The notes: generated by a model not told the origin, from the letters alone. Shown: positions 23,245-36,539, numbered from the stretch's first letter. The stretch: 64,000 nucleotides of DNA from Symbiodinium natans (GCA_905221605.1 CAJNDS010002512.1:1000360-1064359); one strand, 5' to 3'. Numbers and translations: made by a program.

Positions 23245-23713
23245 GTAAATGACGCGCTGCAATCACCCTACATCGTGCTTTTCAAAAGAGCCCATGCCTA
23301 TGGATGAACCAAATCTGCCATGATCTACCAAACTCCACTATGGTTCCCCTGATGACATCGGCATTTCAGTACCTGCCCCAAACAAACCTAACGAAGTCCA
23401 AACCCTAAACCCTTTTTGGAATGCAAGGTCGCCTCGAATCTCCTTGCACCAGCAGCAGACGTAACCCAGGATCCTGCCTCCGAAACCAAAGCCCTAACTT
23501 CAACCCTGGATCCGAAACCTTGCCGCCCCTCGGCCTTCAAGCCCAAGGGATGGGTTTAGGACTACACTTGAGGGTCAACTGGCGGGGTCCTTGCTCGCTG
23601 GGCAATTTGAGCTTGATCTCCCCCCGTGGGTGCTTACCTGAGCCCTTAAGCTGGGGCTTGGGAATTGGAAGGCCTGGAAGTCGGTTGTTGAGGCGACGGC
23701 CCATCAAGATATT

Positions 23714-23732
23714 GGGGGGGGGGGGGGGGGGG
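23714..23732. repeat. G19 homopolymer
   Basis: Run of 19 G followed by CGGGGAGG. The surrounding stretch 23245-24125 shows no gene I can support. Confidence 0.9.
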
Positions 23733-24125
23733 CGGGGAGGAACCTGGAAATTTGGGAACCTGGGGCCTGGGAACGTCTGAGTTCATTGGAGAGGCCTCTT
23801 CCGGGAATCCATAGCGCAACTTCGTTTTGGGGCATTGTTTTGGCGGCTGCGCAGTTGTCTTCAATGCCTTGATGTTTCTACGTTTAGTTTGGTTGTTGAA
23901 TGGCGGGGGATGAAAATGAACAGGGGCGAGCCCCCCTGCTGGCATGCAGCCCGTACACCTGCCATGTACACGATCATAAGGTTGCAACTGTCACACGGTA
24001 GCGTTGACGTCCTGCCAACGGTCACGACTAGGTCTCACCATGCCATGGTCTACGCCCTCTGCTGCTGGGCACTTGCCTTACAATCAGCTTGAACATTGAA
24101 AGTAGTCGGGGTCACCACGCCGCAG

Positions 24126-24702
24126 TTGACGGGAACAGAGCAACTGTCACCTCAGAACCGTTCTTGGAACTGTTGCTCCATTCTTCGGACTTATTGGGGA
24201 TATTTGGACTGCCTAGTTTCCGGAGTTGGAGGTCGGTTGGTTAATGGTTATCAGGGCATTATCCGATGTTGCAGATGTTACCGGAGAGCGTTTCCAGATT
24301 GCGGAACATGTCGGGTCACCTTGGATACTAGATTCACTAGACGACTTCTTCAAGGGCTTTGAGCCACAGTATTCTAAAGCACCCTGGGCTTCACCGACAT
24401 TCGCTGAACTTTTGCCATGAAGCACCATGAATCAGGGTTTCCACTGCGCCGATTCCCCGAAGCTTGTCTTGGCAAACGGGGTCGTGGACAGCATCTGGTT
24501 TTGACATACTTCAGTTCCGCATGAATAACTTGGAATTCCCTGAGCAAGATTTTCACTGTATACTGCCACAAGTGGCCCGATGCTATTCGCACCTGGAGGA
24601 TGCGATGATTAAGCAGGAACTAGTGGCTTGTAATCTTGAGTCAGGCCTTCCAGTCTGCGAAGCCACTAGATTGATGTTCATAGCTGCGCATAGACTTTAG
24701 CA
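24126..24702 (+). CDS. Candidate exons of an unidentified protein
   Basis: 24126-24231 encodes VTSEPFLELLLHSSDLLGIF behind an AG and ends at GTCGGT. Downstream open frames at about 24250-24420 (LDDFFKGFEPQYSKAPW) and 24464-24702 (NNLEFPEQDFHCILPQVARC, ending TAG) look protein-like but are in different frames, so introns or a frameshift must lie between them. The first segment loosely recalls the start of glycolipid-transfer domains, which is too weak to name it. Confidence 0.3.
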
Positions 24703-24880
24703 CGAGGACTGAATTTAAGGCGCGGATTCTGAAACCCAGACACGACGCCACAAAGATGCGCCCAACGTCGGCGGCAATGGCTTCTGACCTTGTAGGTGTT
24801 TAAGCGGAGCTTCTAAGGGGTTGAAGGGTCAAACTTCAGGGTGTTTTTCAGGCCAGATAGTCTGATAGTCTATCCATTCC

Positions 24881-25075
24881 TCGCTGCGGCAGAAAAAGGC
24901 TCGGAGCAAAATACCCGCAGCGTTCTGGGCGTTCTGTGAGATTTTGAGCATGACAGGCAACGCTACTTGGTTCTGGCACCTTTCATGTTTTGTAGTTCCT
25001 CAAGCTTTTCACCCTAAAAAGCCTGAGGCACTCGCCATCGCGTCAACGGAGCTGAAGAGCACCAAGAAGCACTGA
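24881..25075 (+). CDS. Candidate terminal exon
   Basis: An ATG-less frame open for about 64 codons (QKKARSKIPAAFWAFCEILS, later KPEALAIASTELKSTKKH) ending in TGA at 25073-25075. The lysine-rich tail looks natural, but no upstream exon was linked. From 25076 to 27440 the sequence holds open frames on both strands (the longest is minus 25676-26563, 295 aa) with no family signal. Confidence 0.2.
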   Translation, partial: SLRQKKARSKIPAAFWAFCEILSMTGNATWFWHLSCFVVPQAFHPKKPEALAIASTELKSTKKH

Positions 25076-27442
25076 ATGGAAATGCGAGAGGCCAGGGTGG
25101 GACGCTCGAGTAGTGTCAGAGGCAGAATCTCAGAAGTGTTAAGCCTGCGAAATTTAGCTGAGGTTATGGTTTGGTTCTGCTGCTGTTGGTGCTGGTGTTG
25201 CTGCTGTTGTCGGGGCTGTCACTGTTGCTGTTGTGCTGAAAGCTGAGCTGTGTAGCTGAGGGTAGCTAAGCAACCTCCTTGTATTTCAAACTCGTACTGC
25301 CCGCTCTCTGCCCTGAGACTCTTTATTTGACAATTGTTTTTTCTTCCTCGGCCTCTTGTTGAACTGTTGGGCCTACACGCTCTCTAAAGCTTGTGTTCGT
25401 AGCCTCGGACCTGGAGCACTGTAGGGTGTAGGAGGGGGACCTCAACGCATGAACACTTTGTGTTTGGGGCGAGCCTCGGAAGGAAAAAGAGGGAGAGAAC
25501 AGTTCGTGAGGTCCCCAAAGCAAAACCATCTCATTCCTCTCAGTACCTGGCATGGGAAGCCGTGCCTGACTTGTTTCTTTTTCAACGGCCCTCAAACAGA
25601 TTTGACATTTCTCAGACGGAGTCAGGTTTCCGGTGCGCGAAGCCGGGACGCTGTCATTTTGCCACTGGTGGCCTGTCAGGCGGGGATGAACGCTTTCCAT
25701 GCTGATAGACGCACACCCCATCGCGTGCCTTTTTTTCGTGCCGGTTGTTGAGAAGGCGTTGTCTTCATTACTCTAAAACAGCATCCGAGCCATGTTTGAA
25801 CTTCCAGCTCAACTCCTTGCTGTGATGGCACCCTCCTCCTGCAAATCGCAGACACAGATGAGACCAACTCCACGCTAGTCCCCAACTGGTGCCGCTGAAT
25901 CTCCTGCCGCTCCTGGAAGCGAGGAGACAGCGTCCCTCCCTTCGCAAGGCATCCGCTCCCCAAGCCGAGCCGACATGGACCCGGAGGAGCCGGTGCTTTA
26001 TCCGACTTTATCCCTCTTGACAGAGATGTGTGTCCATAATCTGGATAGAGCACCGTGAAGCTGGCTCTCACGAGCTTCTCAGCGATGCCCGACGAGCTGG
26101 CGAGCGCCCGGCTATATTCAGGTCCTTTGGCAGCCTCAACATTTGGCAACACTGCGAGAACACTGATCCACGTTGCGGGTTCAGCGTGTGATCTTAGGCC
26201 AACCCCCGCCTTATACAGCAGTCCATGAGCGTTGGACGCATGACTCGCGGCTAGGGTGACGGAGATGGCTGCATACTTCCGATGAGCAGAGCCCGCTTGC
26301 TCAGCGTTCAAAAACTGTTGTTGTCGTAGTTGTTTGTTGTTTGTTCTTTTTTGTTGTTGTTCGTTGTTTGCACGCCCAATGTTCCTGAAGTTGCTTACCC
26401 GCATAAAGCATGTGCTGCGCTGCACCACGCAGGGAAAGATTAGCAATTCCAAAAAATCAGTATCCGACTGCACACCTAGCTCATGGTCAGGCTCCTTTTG
26501 CGCACCTGGCTGGCTGGCTCTGACTAGACAACCTACGCATCTCTGCGGCAGGGAATTTTCCACCCGTCAATCCCTCATTCTCCGTGATGGCCTCGCACCG
26601 TTCACCTTTGCTGCTTGCACACTTCGGCAATTCTGGCCCGAAAGCATTCGGAGGCCGTAAGCTTTCACTGTTTTACTTATTGTTGTTGACCCTGAAAGTC
26701 AAATTGGCAGATAGCCGCAGATAGCCGGCTGACACTGGCCTCAAGGGCTTGCGGCATGCGGAGGATGGGCTTGACAGACACGCTTTGCCATGCCAGGGTT
26801 GAGGCTGTGAGTCGGACAACCTGGGGTTTGGGCTTGCAGTAAGGTATGCCTTTAATGGCTTAGAGGATCTTGGGGTAGGATTTCTTACCTCAGGCTTTAC
26901 AGAGCTTAGAGCCTTCAGAGCGTTTTTCTTTCTGACTTCATCCTCCATGCCCCAAAGCTGTCGAACACACAAACATTACCACACTGAATCGTCTTCAAAG
27001 CTCAACTTGCAAGGCCTCCATGCACGTCTAGACTTTTTGGGTTTGCACACCTAGGGATTGAGAGGTGCTTCAGACCTGGCTTCCCCTTGTGGCAGGTGTA
27101 GAATGAAGAAATTCAGTAGAAGAGCCAGCGCTGTCTCGAGCAGGGTTGCTGAAGCCTGTATTCTGTTGCAATGGCATCCCCCAATGCCAACAGACAAAGG
27201 CATTTTGGCCATGAGGCATGTCCGGCTCACCGAGGGTTCAGCTTTCTCTTTAGGAGTAGTCGGCTCAAAATATCGAAGAGCTGTGGAGAGGGTTTGCGCT
27301 AACTGATATTGTACCTCGGCCTACCAAGACTGTCTAGAGCCACTCCAAAGCTCTTTGGCATGCGGTCCCAAGCTGCAGCATGTAGCCGGCACTGTTGTGT
27401 TTGGTTCGGGGAAATGCGCTGCCGGGAGAAGCTGAGCGAGGC

Positions 27443-27532
27443 CGCCGCCGCAGCAGCAGCAGCAATAGCAGCAGCAGCAATAGCAGCAGCAGCAATAGCA
27501 GCAGCAGCAATAGCAGCAGCAGCAGCAGCAAT

Positions 27533-27582
<50 letters not shown>

Positions 27583-27834
27583 TAGCAGCAGCAGCAATAG
27601 CAGCAGCAGCAATGGCAGCAGCAGCAATGGCAGCAGCAGCAGCAGCAATAGCAGCAGCAGCAGCAATAGCAGCAGCAATAGCAATAGCAGCAGCAATAGC
27701 AATAGCAGCAGCAATAGCAGCAGCAGCAATAGCAGCAGCAGCAATAGCAGCAGCAGCAGCAATAGCAGCAGCAGCAGCAGCAGCAGCAATAGCAGCAGCA
27801 GCAGCAATAGCAGCAGCAGCAGCAGTAGCAATAG

Positions 27835-27866
<32 letters not shown>

Positions 27867-28071
27867 ATAGCAGCAATAGCAGCAATAGCAGCAGCATCTA
27901 GCAGCAGCATCTAGCAGCAGCAATAGCAGCAATAGCAGCAATAGCAGCAATAGCAGCAATAGCAGCAATAGCAGCAATAGCAGCAATAGCAGCAATAGCA
28001 GCAATAGCAGCAATAGCAGCAATAGCAGCAATAGCAGCAATAGCAGCAATAGCAGCAGCAGCAGCAGCAAT

Positions 28072-28133
<62 letters not shown>

Positions 28134-28271
28134 TAGCAGCATAGCAATAGCAGCAGCAGCAATAGCAATAGCAGCAGCAATAGCAATAGCAGCAGCAATA
28201 GCAATAGCAGCAGCAATAGCAATAGCAGCAGCAACAGCAATAGCAGCAGCAATAGCAGTAGCAGCAGCAAT

Positions 28272-28324
<53 letters not shown>

Positions 28325-28715
28325 TAGCAGCAATAGCAGCAATAGCAGCAATAGCAGCAATAGCAGCAATAGCAGCAATAGCAGCAATAGCAGCAATAGC
28401 AGCAATAGCAGCAATAGCAGCAGCAGCAATAGCAGCAGCAATAGCAGCAGCCATAGCAGCAGCCATAGCAGCAGCCATAGCAGCAGCCATAGCAGCAGCC
28501 ATAGCAGCAGCCATAGCAGCAGCCATAGCAGCAGCCATAGCAGCAGCAATAGCAGTAGCAATAGCAGCAGCAGCAGCAGCAATAGCAGCAGCAACAGCAG
28601 CAGCAATGGCAGCAGCAATGGCAGCAGCAGCAGCAGCAGCAGCAGCGGCAGCAGCAGCGGCAGCGGCAGCAGCAGCAGCAGCAGCAGCAAGAGCAGCAGT
28701 AGCAGCAATGGCAGA
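27443..28715. repeat. CAG-based higher-order microsatellite/minisatellite array
   Basis: About 1.27 kb built from GCA/CAG triplets interrupted by ATA. Sub-blocks have their own periods: AGCAGCAAT (9 bp) runs at about 27915-28050 and 28322-28420, GCAATAGCAGCA-type 12-mers, and a block of eight GCAGCCATAGCA 12-mers at about 28447-28545. Frames read poly-Ala/Ile or poly-Ser/Asn on plus and poly-Leu, poly-Ala or poly-Cys on minus. The very long ORFs here (up to about 490 aa) are products of the repeat, not genes. Confidence 0.95.
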
Positions 28716-28878
28716 ACAGCAACAATGACGACAATTGTAATGACGAAAGCAAGAAGAAGCAGCAGCAAAAGCACCTGATTGAAGAGTCAGCGCTGACAAT
28801 ATTTTCCACTGCGCGCAACGCTGCTAGCTTTTGTTGCACGTGTCGCCCCTTAAGTATCCAGCATAAACAAAGTAAACC

Positions 28879-29352
28879 TCAATCCAAGCAGTACTTTATC
28901 ATCAGTGGCAGCTGCATCCCGGCATTTAGGTCGACAAACATTGGATTGAGATCAGGCAGCAGGTGTGTGATTCCCAGTGAAGCGCTAATTGCTGCCGTCG
29001 TCCTTGGCCGAGACGGTTCTTGAGGTTCTCTCTTCTTTGTTTGGGACGTCGTTGCGAGCTGATTCTTTGCAAGCGTTATTCCTTGCTCCCCTCTACAATT
29101 TGTAGAGTTGCTCTGTGTCTCTGAAGGAATGGTAGCTCTACGTCGCACTGCGTATATTCTTAAAGAATGTTCATAGAAAGCTGCAAGGACCGCATGCGCA
29201 TAGCTCCCTAGTGAAGGCATCCCAGTCTGGATGACCTCAGTCTCTGTGACTGCTTTTGCAGGTAGCGGGCGTTGAGCATTCATCCAGAGTTTCGGTTTTT
29301 GCGAGTCCCGGTTGGTTTCCTGGATTGCGGGTTTAGCCCACAGTAGGAACAT
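28879..29352 (-). CDS. 157-aa open frame, possible gene
   Basis: Minus-strand frame right of the CAG array with mixed, non-repetitive composition (MPSLGSYAHAVLAAFYEHSL, then LGITHLLPDLNPMFVDLNAG). It has no recognised domain, and splice-like signals are ambiguous. It could be an exon, an intronless gene or chance. Confidence 0.25.
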   Translation of the reverse strand: MFLLWAKPAIQETNRDSQKPKLWMNAQRPLPAKAVTETEVIQTGMPSLGSYAHAVLAAFYEHSLRIYAVRRRATIPSETQSNSTNCRGEQGITLAKNQLATTSQTKKREPQEPSRPRTTAAISASLGITHLLPDLNPMFVDLNAGMQLPLMIKYCLD

Positions 29353-32300
29353 TGCGTGCTTGCTGGCGAGAACCTGCCGTGCTGAAATCGCGTGGCGGAC
29401 ACCGGCCGAGAAATCACATCATGCTCTGAGCTGGGCCAGGGAGGATCATCCTCAGGATTTGGAGGCTCTTAAGAGTTGAGTTCCGACCCAGCTTCAGGGT
29501 TGCGTTTTGTAGGTTTGGGGGTGAAGTTGCTTGCGCCTCTCAGCCATAGTCGCAAATGTCTAGGTTTTATACTTGCTAATTCGCGCACATCCATGCTCCA
29601 GATGCTGCAGTCATTGTGCGCTTGCACAGCGGCTCTGCGCTCCACGATCCACTTCGTAGTGTGCATACGGAATGCCTCGTGGTGTTTTTTACTATGATTC
29701 TGATGTGCTGGCACTGTTTGTGTGTTCGTTGCAGATGCCACGACAAGTTCTGGCAGGTGATTGCACGCATGCCACTCTTGACTCACAGCGCTTGCTGACA
29801 TCTTACATGACAATCTTGTGTTGTTTCGTCGCTACAAGCTACTAGTATGAAGTGTGCACGGATGCGTGTCTGACGTCGGGGTGCATCTCAGCTCTTCTTT
29901 TGGAACTGCCCAGCCTTGCAATTCCCAGACGCAGATGCGCACGCTGCACTAGCGCAGCAAAGTAGTGGCTAGCACAACGCAGGTTGAATGACACGAAGCT
30001 GTAGCCATTCCCCATAATATATTGAGACCACTAGACCCGGCACTCTGACTGCCGTCTTCGGCTTACAGCTGGTGTAGCTTGCAGTATATTCGTTGGAGGT
30101 TTGCTAAGCACAGCTTTCGATCAGACTGCATAGGGCGACTCAGGTGAATTGGTAAATATCCTGAGAAACTTGCACAACGACTGGACACGAGCCTCCTTGT
30201 AGCAGCCCGAACAGGGCGACTGACTAGAAAGAGCCACATATGTAACATTGCATACAAAGAACGACATGCGAAGTGCCACAGTGCAGGTGATGTAAGCTGA
30301 GGAACGCGGCCAAGCAAGACAAGACAACAAATTAGTTCTTAGCTTTCTCTTGATCGCCAACAGCGTGCGTTGGCCTCAATGTTGTGCATGTATGCTTCGT
30401 TAGGCTTCACTTGCTGTGGAAGGTTGCGACAGACTCTACATCTCCACATCTTCCTGCGATCGATCATCTGCGCATGCAATGCAAGTGAAAGTCTCACAAT
30501 CCCACATAGATGGCTTGGGTCTTGCGTGTGAAACTTTAGCCAGGCCGAGCCCTGAACCCCACTTTCGTATTCTGATTTGAGGCTGGCCCTGCATCTGCTT
30601 TCCAATCCAAGCCTTGGCTGAGGTCATGTTCCCCTTCCCTGCACCCGCACGCTTCGCGCCGAGCTAGGGTTGTTTAGAACGAGCTGAGGGCCTTATCAAG
30701 CTGCGGTCTTGAAGATAAACAAGCATTTCAAGCCTCTCAGGGTGTCCACCTCACCTGCTCGGATTTAGCAGCTTGTGCCGACATCTTTTAGAATTCCTGA
30801 GTAGTGTTGGAACAGGTGCCCATTCAGATAGAGGGAGAAGGGTTGCGATAGCCACGCTTGCTTGTTGAAAGATGGTGGGAGCTGTAAAGACTCTGCATCT
30901 TTCGACGTGTCTGACCTTACCCTATAATTTGAAGGCCTAGAGCCTAGCAAACAGTCCTTGCCTTGAACTCGCAGCTTGAAGCTCGCGACAGCGTAGGGTA
31001 TAGAGATGCGCTCCTTCGCAATTGTCGCTTTCGCCCCGTGCCATGCAGCCAGCACCAGACCTGCTCCGACGTGCCGCCCTCAGTTCTGGCAGGGAACGCT
31101 CCGGAAGCGAAACTGGGCCAGAACTACGTGGACGTGGGGGTAGTTGCAGCCAGTTGCAGACGCGATGCCTTTTTGCATCTTGCCGACCTCTGTTAGATGC
31201 ACGTCCCTGGGTGCAAGCTGTAGGTTTGTCTGCCTGGCCATGTCTGCCTGTATGGTAGCCGCTGCATCTTGTAAAGAGCGGTTTTTCTGTCTAGCAAAGC
31301 CCAGACGTAGAGTGACCTAGGTCAGACATCGACGGCATGGCGGTACTCATATTCTGGACTGCTGGAACTCTGAGCACACGTCGGAGAAACCCTAGGGACC
31401 GATCCAAGTCTCATTCCTTTTGCGAAGCTCACAGGCAGCTTCACCCTCAGATCATACTAATCCCTCGCCTTGATGCGTTATGTTCAATACCGCTCCCTGC
31501 GTTCAATGGCTCGGTGGCTTTAACCCTAACATTACAGCCCAAATGAGGAGGACCCGGCGAGGTGGTGAGCTTCAGGCAAGGGTGTGCTCAAATGGTTGTG
31601 CAGTTCGAGCGCCATGGTAGCAACATGTAGCAGCTGTCTCTGCCTGTGATTCCTTCATGCTGTGGCTCCTGCCTGGCAAAGACGATGGATGAGCGATCGT
31701 ACACTCAACACCTTGAACTGCGCGCAGGCCTTCCTTGCCTCAGCCACAAGGACGCGTGCTCTGGGCTCTTGGGGTTTCGAAAGGTTTCGCAATTCATGCA
31801 TGCAGCTGCCACTTCAAAGTTTTGGTGCAGTCTCGTGGGCAGAAGATATGCACGAATTTCACGCGCCCTTCAAGAAAAAGGCTCATGTGACTTTGCGTCA
31901 TGCTTGAAAGTGCTGCCCATGTCCAAGCCATGGACTCAGTTCTGACGACTACACACGTGGCCCACGTCACTCCTACGCGCGGCCCTGATCCAGAAGGAAG
32001 ATCGGACCTACTATTCACTCCACTAGTTCACCCGATGCTGCCGGCCTGAAGCTGACGCAAGTCGCTGCATGCGGAAGCACGCACACACACAAAAAAACAA
32101 AGAGATAAAAACAAAGACAAAACTGGAGACGGGTATGGAAGCTACATCAATTGAAGCGACTAGCCTCTCGACTTGGAAAACCTCACAGTCTACTGTGACC
32201 AAGCCAGATGGGCGGGCCACAAAGTGGGGCAAGCAATGGACTTGCTGGCGTCGATGCGCAAAGGGCTGTGGCCTACGATGTCTGAGAGATGCAACTATCA

Positions 32301-35300
32301 GCCGCTCCAAAGCTTCAGTGGTTTGGGGGCATGAGCAGTGGCATGGGATCGCAGTGGTTGTCGCGTCCTCCGGGCCCTCGTGCACTTTCCGTGGCAAGGG
32401 TCTGGAATCATCAACGCAGGCCTGCAACGGTCCGGACACTGGATCGGCTCTGGACAGCTGTGTCAGACCACGCGCATTGAGGTCAGGAACTGCACAATGA
32501 CTCAAAGTGGCCAATGTTCCGGAAATTTTCATTCTTCAATTCTGACAACTGGGCATGTCTGCCAGATGTTTGGGAATTAGGCTCATGAGCTTTGGGGTTT
32601 ACATATTTTGAAGCAACAGGTAAGGGAAGGAAAGCTACACAATGCTAAAGGGTGTTTTGGGCTTGGGCTATGGTTTGTGGTCAGGATTCCAGCGGCGGCA
32701 CACGACCATGCCAGCATCGCTCGATGTCCCTGATGTTCCAGACGCGTGGGAATATCACAACCGGCAGGCTCGATTGTGTGGATGTTGTGGCTGGGCGCTT
32801 GTCCTTGGTGGACAAACTGAAGCATTACAGCTCAATCCATCCGACCGCTCGAACTTTTTAACCCAAATGCCTTGACCCTCTAAAGCCTTGAACTCTCAAC
32901 CCCAGGTGTCCTGAACCCCTGCTAGGCTGGCCTCCGTCACGCAAGCACGATCCAGCGTCTTTGACCTCACCTGGCTTGACTTGACCTCAGGGTTTGCCGT
33001 GTTCCGTTTGTGAGCTGACCTGAGGATTTGGGACCTAGCTCGGTATGCTGCGGGGTGTTCATTCCAAGACGGACTTGTCAGTGTTAATGTGCGCGTGTTG
33101 GTCGACATTGCCTGTAAAGCCTACATAACCTTGTCATACCTTGCTCCTATGTAACACGAATCAACGAACCCGTTTTAATTGAAAGTATCTGCAATCCGAA
33201 GGAGCCCTCTTCCCCACTGTACATAGTTTGTCTTGGAGCAGGGACTGTTCCACCGAGGTGGCACACTCCACAGGTGGAGAGACCGTCGGTGCTGCATGCC
33301 GTGTCCTGCTGAAAGGTTCAAGGATTTCAAGACTGTTTCCGCTGATGTCTATAGACTGCGCTGAAAGTCACACTCAGACCGAGCCCGCAGAACCCGCCGT
33401 ATCGGTGCAGATTTGATGTGTCATCTCAAGGATGCCTTTGATTTTTCTTGTTGTCTGCATGCCTGCCCTTATCCGGCCGGCTCAGGCTTTCCAAATATCC
33501 TCTGCGCCAGTCGATGAAGGACCCTTGTTGCTGCTTGCATAAGGCTCAGAGAATCCCTGTCTAGCCCCCATTCGCTCAAAATACCCTGTCATGAGAGCTA
33601 GCACAATTTTTTTCAGGTCTATCAGGGCTTAGTCTTGTGTGTGTGCGGGAGAGGGAAGAGAACGCTTGAATCCCCGAAGGGGGGGAGGGGAAGGCATCCC
33701 CCCATCATCTGACTTGGATGCCCACCGGCTCAAGTTGCCGATGCAGTTGAAGACTTCCAAGTGCGTACCTACAAAATTTGAACGTCGGGGCCTTTTTCGA
33801 TTTCTCAAACCTGCGGTTGAAAGTCGGGCCTCAAGAACATACTTCAGAGCAAGGATCTTTATTCTCTCTTTCTCTCTTCGTCATCTTGCAGTCGACGTGC
33901 CAGTCTTCGTCGGCTGTGGGGGCATGATGACTGCTTTCTTGCTACGCCTGTGTGTGTGTGTGTGTGTCCCTGTCTGTCTATCTCTCTCTCGCTCTCTGTC
34001 TCTGTCTCTGTCTCTGTCTCTGTCTCTCCAAGCCCAACAAATTAATTCGCCTGCAGTTGGCGCGGGTTTAGCTATCCATTTGGGAAAGAATGTAGGGGCT
34101 TAGATACAACTCGCGCGCGCGCGTGCGCAGGCAATGCAACGAAAACCCATGTCGCTGCCCAGTGCCGCTTTGCACACCCTGCGCAGGCACACTTATCTCC
34201 AGCAGGACCGTCAGCACCAAAGCGGTGATTCATCCCTTTCGGTTGGCCTTCTGCTTTTGGGGGGTACGAGTCTCTGATTTTGGGTTGGGGAAGCTCGTCT
34301 GGAGCAGGTTCAGTTAACTCGGTATGCATTCAGGAGGTTCATTGGACGAAAGCACGAAAGCTGCACCGCGCTCTTTCACCTCGTCCACTGTAGCCCAGCC
34401 TAGATAATTTGATTGTCCTTGGCTTCCTTCTTGAACGCATTCTATGTGGGTGCACAAGCGAAGCCAGACGCCTCAGATACATCCTTCCGCAAGATACCTG
34501 GACAGTAAGCATCACAAGGACTCAACCCAAAACCTGAGCTTCTGTCGTTCCAAAATTGTTACCCTGCAGTGTGGCTGTTCTGACTGGCGGGTGGCAAACG
34601 AAAATTCGGGAGGCTGAGGGAGAGAGAGTCCAAGCCCTTAAGACCTGAGGCAAACGAGACCGGATCTGTCGGATGATGGCCTCTGGGGTGGCCTTGGCCA
34701 TCGTGGTTCTTACGCTGCTAAGCAGTCGCCAGGCCGATCAGCAATCACGTTTTACAGTATAGTTCACAACAGTTCTCAAAACGGTACCTGCCATATTTAG
34801 TCCTTTTTGCTGCAGGCCTCAGGTCTCGGCGCGGGCGCTTGTAAACATGATAACGTGAAGGGATCGCCAATCCACAATTTTTGAATGGCGTCCAACCAAG
34901 GCTCCTGGCAGCAGCACACTGTAGCTGCCACCCCCGAAGAGGTGTACAAGGCAGGGCCATGCTGATGCTTGGAAGTGTTTGGAGCCTTGGTACGTTTAGA
35001 GATGGTTTTAGATGATGAGTGCAGCGCTTGGGGTCCAGCGAAGGGGTGGAAGGGATCAAGCAGCCAGTCAAGATGTAAACGTAGAACGACACGGTTGTTG
35101 CTGGCAAGCGCACCCACTTCGCTCAGGTGTATGCTACCATGATGTCCATCCTACCTGGTGAGCATCATGTGGGGCGACCGCGAAGCTTCTCGAAAATCGT
35201 GCAGCCAGTGTTTGAACTGCAACTTCGCTGCAAACTTCTTATTTTTTGCTTCCCACTTCTAGTAACAAAAGCAGCGTCCGAATTGGCACATCCGTCGTCC

Positions 35301-35580
35301 GAAGCCAGTCAGCGAACATTTGGTCACTCAGCAGATTTGCACGCCCTGGTCCTCATAAGCCTGGCGCTGCATTCGGAAACAACATGCGTAACTACTCTAA
35401 GCAACGTAATGCTTTTCTTCTTACATCATTTAATGCAATCCGCATCGTGATTCTGGATAGCAGGAAGAATGCAACAATTCAAACCCCATCTGCTTCAGTT
35501 GGTCCCCACCCTCGGTGTGAGGTTGTTTGATTTGATGTAAGTTAGGTACGCATTCTTCCTACACTCCTACACCGCTGCAG
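29353..35580. other. Gene-poor stretch with weak candidates only
   Basis: I see no linked exons. Isolated protein-like frames: minus about 30375-30470 with a CxxC (WRCRVCRNLPQQVKPNEAYM), plus about 31080-31197 (APEAKLGQNYVDVGVVAASC), plus about 31830-31890 (SWAEDMHEFHAPFKKKAHV), and a signal-anchor-like start at 34675 (MMASGVALAIVVLTLLSS). Microsatellites include TG repeats at about 33945-33968, TCTCTG repeats at about 33978-34028 and CG repeats near 34108-34126. Confidence 0.4.
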
Positions 35581-35959
35581 AGATTCCCGCAACGTATCCA
35601 TGAAGTGCCCACTCCAGAATTATCCCTGGACTTTGATGGGATAATCGCTAGCGATTTAAAATCGAATGCGATTTGGAGTTAAAATCAAGAGCCCCAAATC
35701 GTTAGCGATTTGGAATGTGGTTCTGTAAACAAGGCTCCAAAAGCCCCCCGAAAAGGCTTCGGCACAATGCGTTGTCGGAGGCTTTGGAAAATGCCGAACT
35801 CCGCCGCAAAACGAAAACAAACAAGATAAATAAGGTTTTGCGCTCCGGGTAGGAATGAATCCCAGCGATGAAACACCCCCTGCGACCCGCAAGACCAGTG
35901 GCTGATGACTAAAAGCCCCCAAGCCCCAAAAACATCAATTACTTAATCCTGCTCCTGGT

Positions 35960-36480
35960 AAAATGCGTTGTTGGCCGCCTGCAAAATGCATCTTGAGCAC
36001 AGGGCTTGATTGAGGGTTTAGGGCTTTAGGGTTTCGGGTTGGTTTTAAAGTTGAGAGGGCTGAAAATGCGTTTTTGGGCGCCTGAAAACGCATTTTGAGC
36101 ACAGGGCTTGATTTGGGTATATGGTTTTAGGGTTTAGGCTGAGGGTTTAGGGTTCGGGTTTGTGGGTTTAAGCCTTTAGGTTTTACAGTAGAGAAGGAGG
36201 AGCAGTGCGTTTTTGGGCGCTTGCAAAACGCATTTTCTGGACAGGGTTGGATTGGGTTTAGGGTTTGAGGGTTTAACGTTTAGGGTTTAGGGTTTAGGGT
36301 TATTCTTGAAACCATACTAAAAATGCGTTTCTGGAAGCCCCCAAAATGCATTTTGGCAAGCAGAGCCCTTTTGACGAATGGAATGCAAAGTCGCTCCGGG
36401 TGTGGTTGGTGCAGGTTCCCAAGCTTCGCTTGGCATGCAAAGTGCGTTTGCTGGACATCCGCAAACCCATTTTCTTCCTC
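35960..36480. repeat. Array of hairpin plus TTTAGGG units
   Basis: Five degenerate units start near 35961, 36064, 36205, 36322 and 36441 (spacing 103-141 bp). Each begins with an imperfect palindrome, AATGCGTTTTTGGGCG facing TGCAAAACGCATTTT. The first three are followed by GGACAGGG/GCACAGGG and then TTTAGGG-type repeats (best at about 36283-36300). No coding sign. Confidence 0.7.
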
Positions 36481-36539
36481 AGCATATTTCCTCACTAACC
36501 TTGTACAGTCGCATCCCGCAGCACCCACATATGAGCAGC

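Noticed and set aside
25676-26563. 295-aa minus-strand ORF
   Set aside because: No domain, no splice-linked neighbour and average composition; length alone is not evidence in this GC-balanced sequence. I leave it as unproven.
27299-28839. Very long ORFs on both strands (up to about 490 aa)
   Set aside because: They translate the CAG array into poly-Leu, poly-Ala, poly-Ser or poly-Cys in every frame; no unique coding sequence.
36283-36300. True chromosome end
   Set aside because: The TTTAGGG tract is short, degenerate and flanked on both sides by ordinary sequence with genes.
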